Below, piece by piece: positions 63,722 to 64,000 of a stretch of DNA of 64,000 nt; within the stretch, counting starts at the first letter, position 1, and the number at the start of each line of letters is the position of its first letter. Made by a program: the position numbers and the translations under genes. The DNA is from an uncultured bacterium (GTDB lineage Bacteria > Planctomycetota > UBA1135 > GCA-002686595). Below the pieces are notes generated by a model. The model ran no database searches. It was given only the letters and a program-made list of their open reading frames with translations, and was not told where the DNA came from. Location: assembly GCA_937905825.1 (NCBI GenBank), contig CALCXM010000081.1, forward strand, positions 152,141 to 216,140, in the 5' to 3' direction.

Positions 63722-64000
63722 ATGAGAATCACCAAGCTCATCAGTATCGCAAGTATTAGCCTCGGCCTCGCCGCTAGCGCTAACGCACAGTTCTCCGTCT
63801 CCGGTGGCGGATCCGCCATCCCCGCCAGTGGATCTGGTGGAGACGCCCTCGCCGTAGGCGACGGCGGCGCTACCTACGACACGACCCAGGCTGGCCTTGA
63901 GGCCATCTCCGCCGTGGCAGTTGCTAACCCTGTCACCAGCATCACCTCGATCCAGATTGACGGCCTCGCTCACTCATGGATTGGCGACACTCAGGCAACC
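63722..64000 (+). CDS. Secreted protein, paralogue of the 62342 gene (partial)
   Basis: An open frame from ATG 63722 runs off the window after 93 codons. It starts with a signal peptide (LISIASISLGLAASANA) and mature QFSVSGGGSAIPASGSGG, the same pattern as the previous gene. Later, ITSIQIDGLAHSWIGDTQ matches the P-domain part IESVELLGMNHTWMGDLQ. It is therefore a paralogue, probably with the same domain order. The C-terminus cannot be seen. Confidence 0.85.
   Translation, partial: MRITKLISIASISLGLAASANAQFSVSGGGSAIPASGSGGDALAVGDGGATYDTTQAGLEAISAVAVANPVTSITSIQIDGLAHSWIGDTQAT

Overview
The window is about 64 kb of GC-rich, densely coding bacterial DNA with no rRNA, tRNA, CRISPR array, insertion sequence or phage gene that I can support. 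Gene content and protein style suggest a flagellated Planctomycetota-like organism: large secreted proteins ending in a cysteine-rich module (YC-F/Y-GDG-x-G-xx-CPC), ECF sigma factors paired with membrane-bound partners, a HEAT-repeat lipoprotein fused to a cyclophilin, and polar-flagellum regulators FlhF and FlhG. The lineage call is inference from these features, not from a marker phylogeny.

Bases 1-16200 are a flagellar locus read rightward: the end of one flagellin gene, two complete near-identical flagellin genes, fliD, fliS, a small FliT/FlgN-like gene, then the export gate fliO-fliP-fliQ-fliR-flhB-flhA, flhF, flhG, a small membrane protein, fliA (sigma28), two small unknown genes and two lipoprotein genes. 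A leftward gene at 16279-16953 follows. Its C-terminus looks like the anti-sigma28 factor FlgM, it carries an unusual internal repeat, and it has a close match to a sigma28 promoter (TAAT-N15-GCCGATAA). That arrangement would let sigma28 drive its own inhibitor.

Bases 17300-26500 hold an M1-type metallopeptidase and a membrane protein, prfB with an intact programmed +1 frameshift, purH, an AlgE-like outer-membrane porin and a coiled-coil trypsin-like protease. Bases 26700-34150 hold a HEAT/cyclophilin lipoprotein, ribBA, and an apparent operon of ECF sigma factor, zinc-finger anti-sigma, Spy/CpxP-like protein and a GspL/PilM-like plus GspM/PilO-like pair. Bases 34200-46150 are mostly housekeeping genes: carB, a polytopic membrane protein, a phosphotransferase, aroB with an unknown membrane protein and a C26 peptidase, a Na+/Ca2+ exchanger, a DUF4870-like protein and a ureohydrolase.

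Bases 46300-64000 are more lineage-specific: a large secreted protein with the CPC module, an HTH-containing protein of unknown function with a palindrome upstream, galM, two SPFH (band 7) proteins, an ECF sigma gene followed by a fused anti-sigma-like/VWA protein, a lipoprotein with a phosphatase-like loop, the biotin operon bioB-bioFD-bioA (BioF and BioD in one chain), and two paralogous secreted proteins with the same mature N-terminus. The second of these runs off the window.

No element here is convincingly a defence or mobile system. The observations most worth following are the repeat-containing FlgM-like protein, the shared C-terminal cysteine module, the sigma/anti-sigma/GspL-GspM operon, the sigma plus VWA receptor-like pair, and the BioF-BioD fusion.
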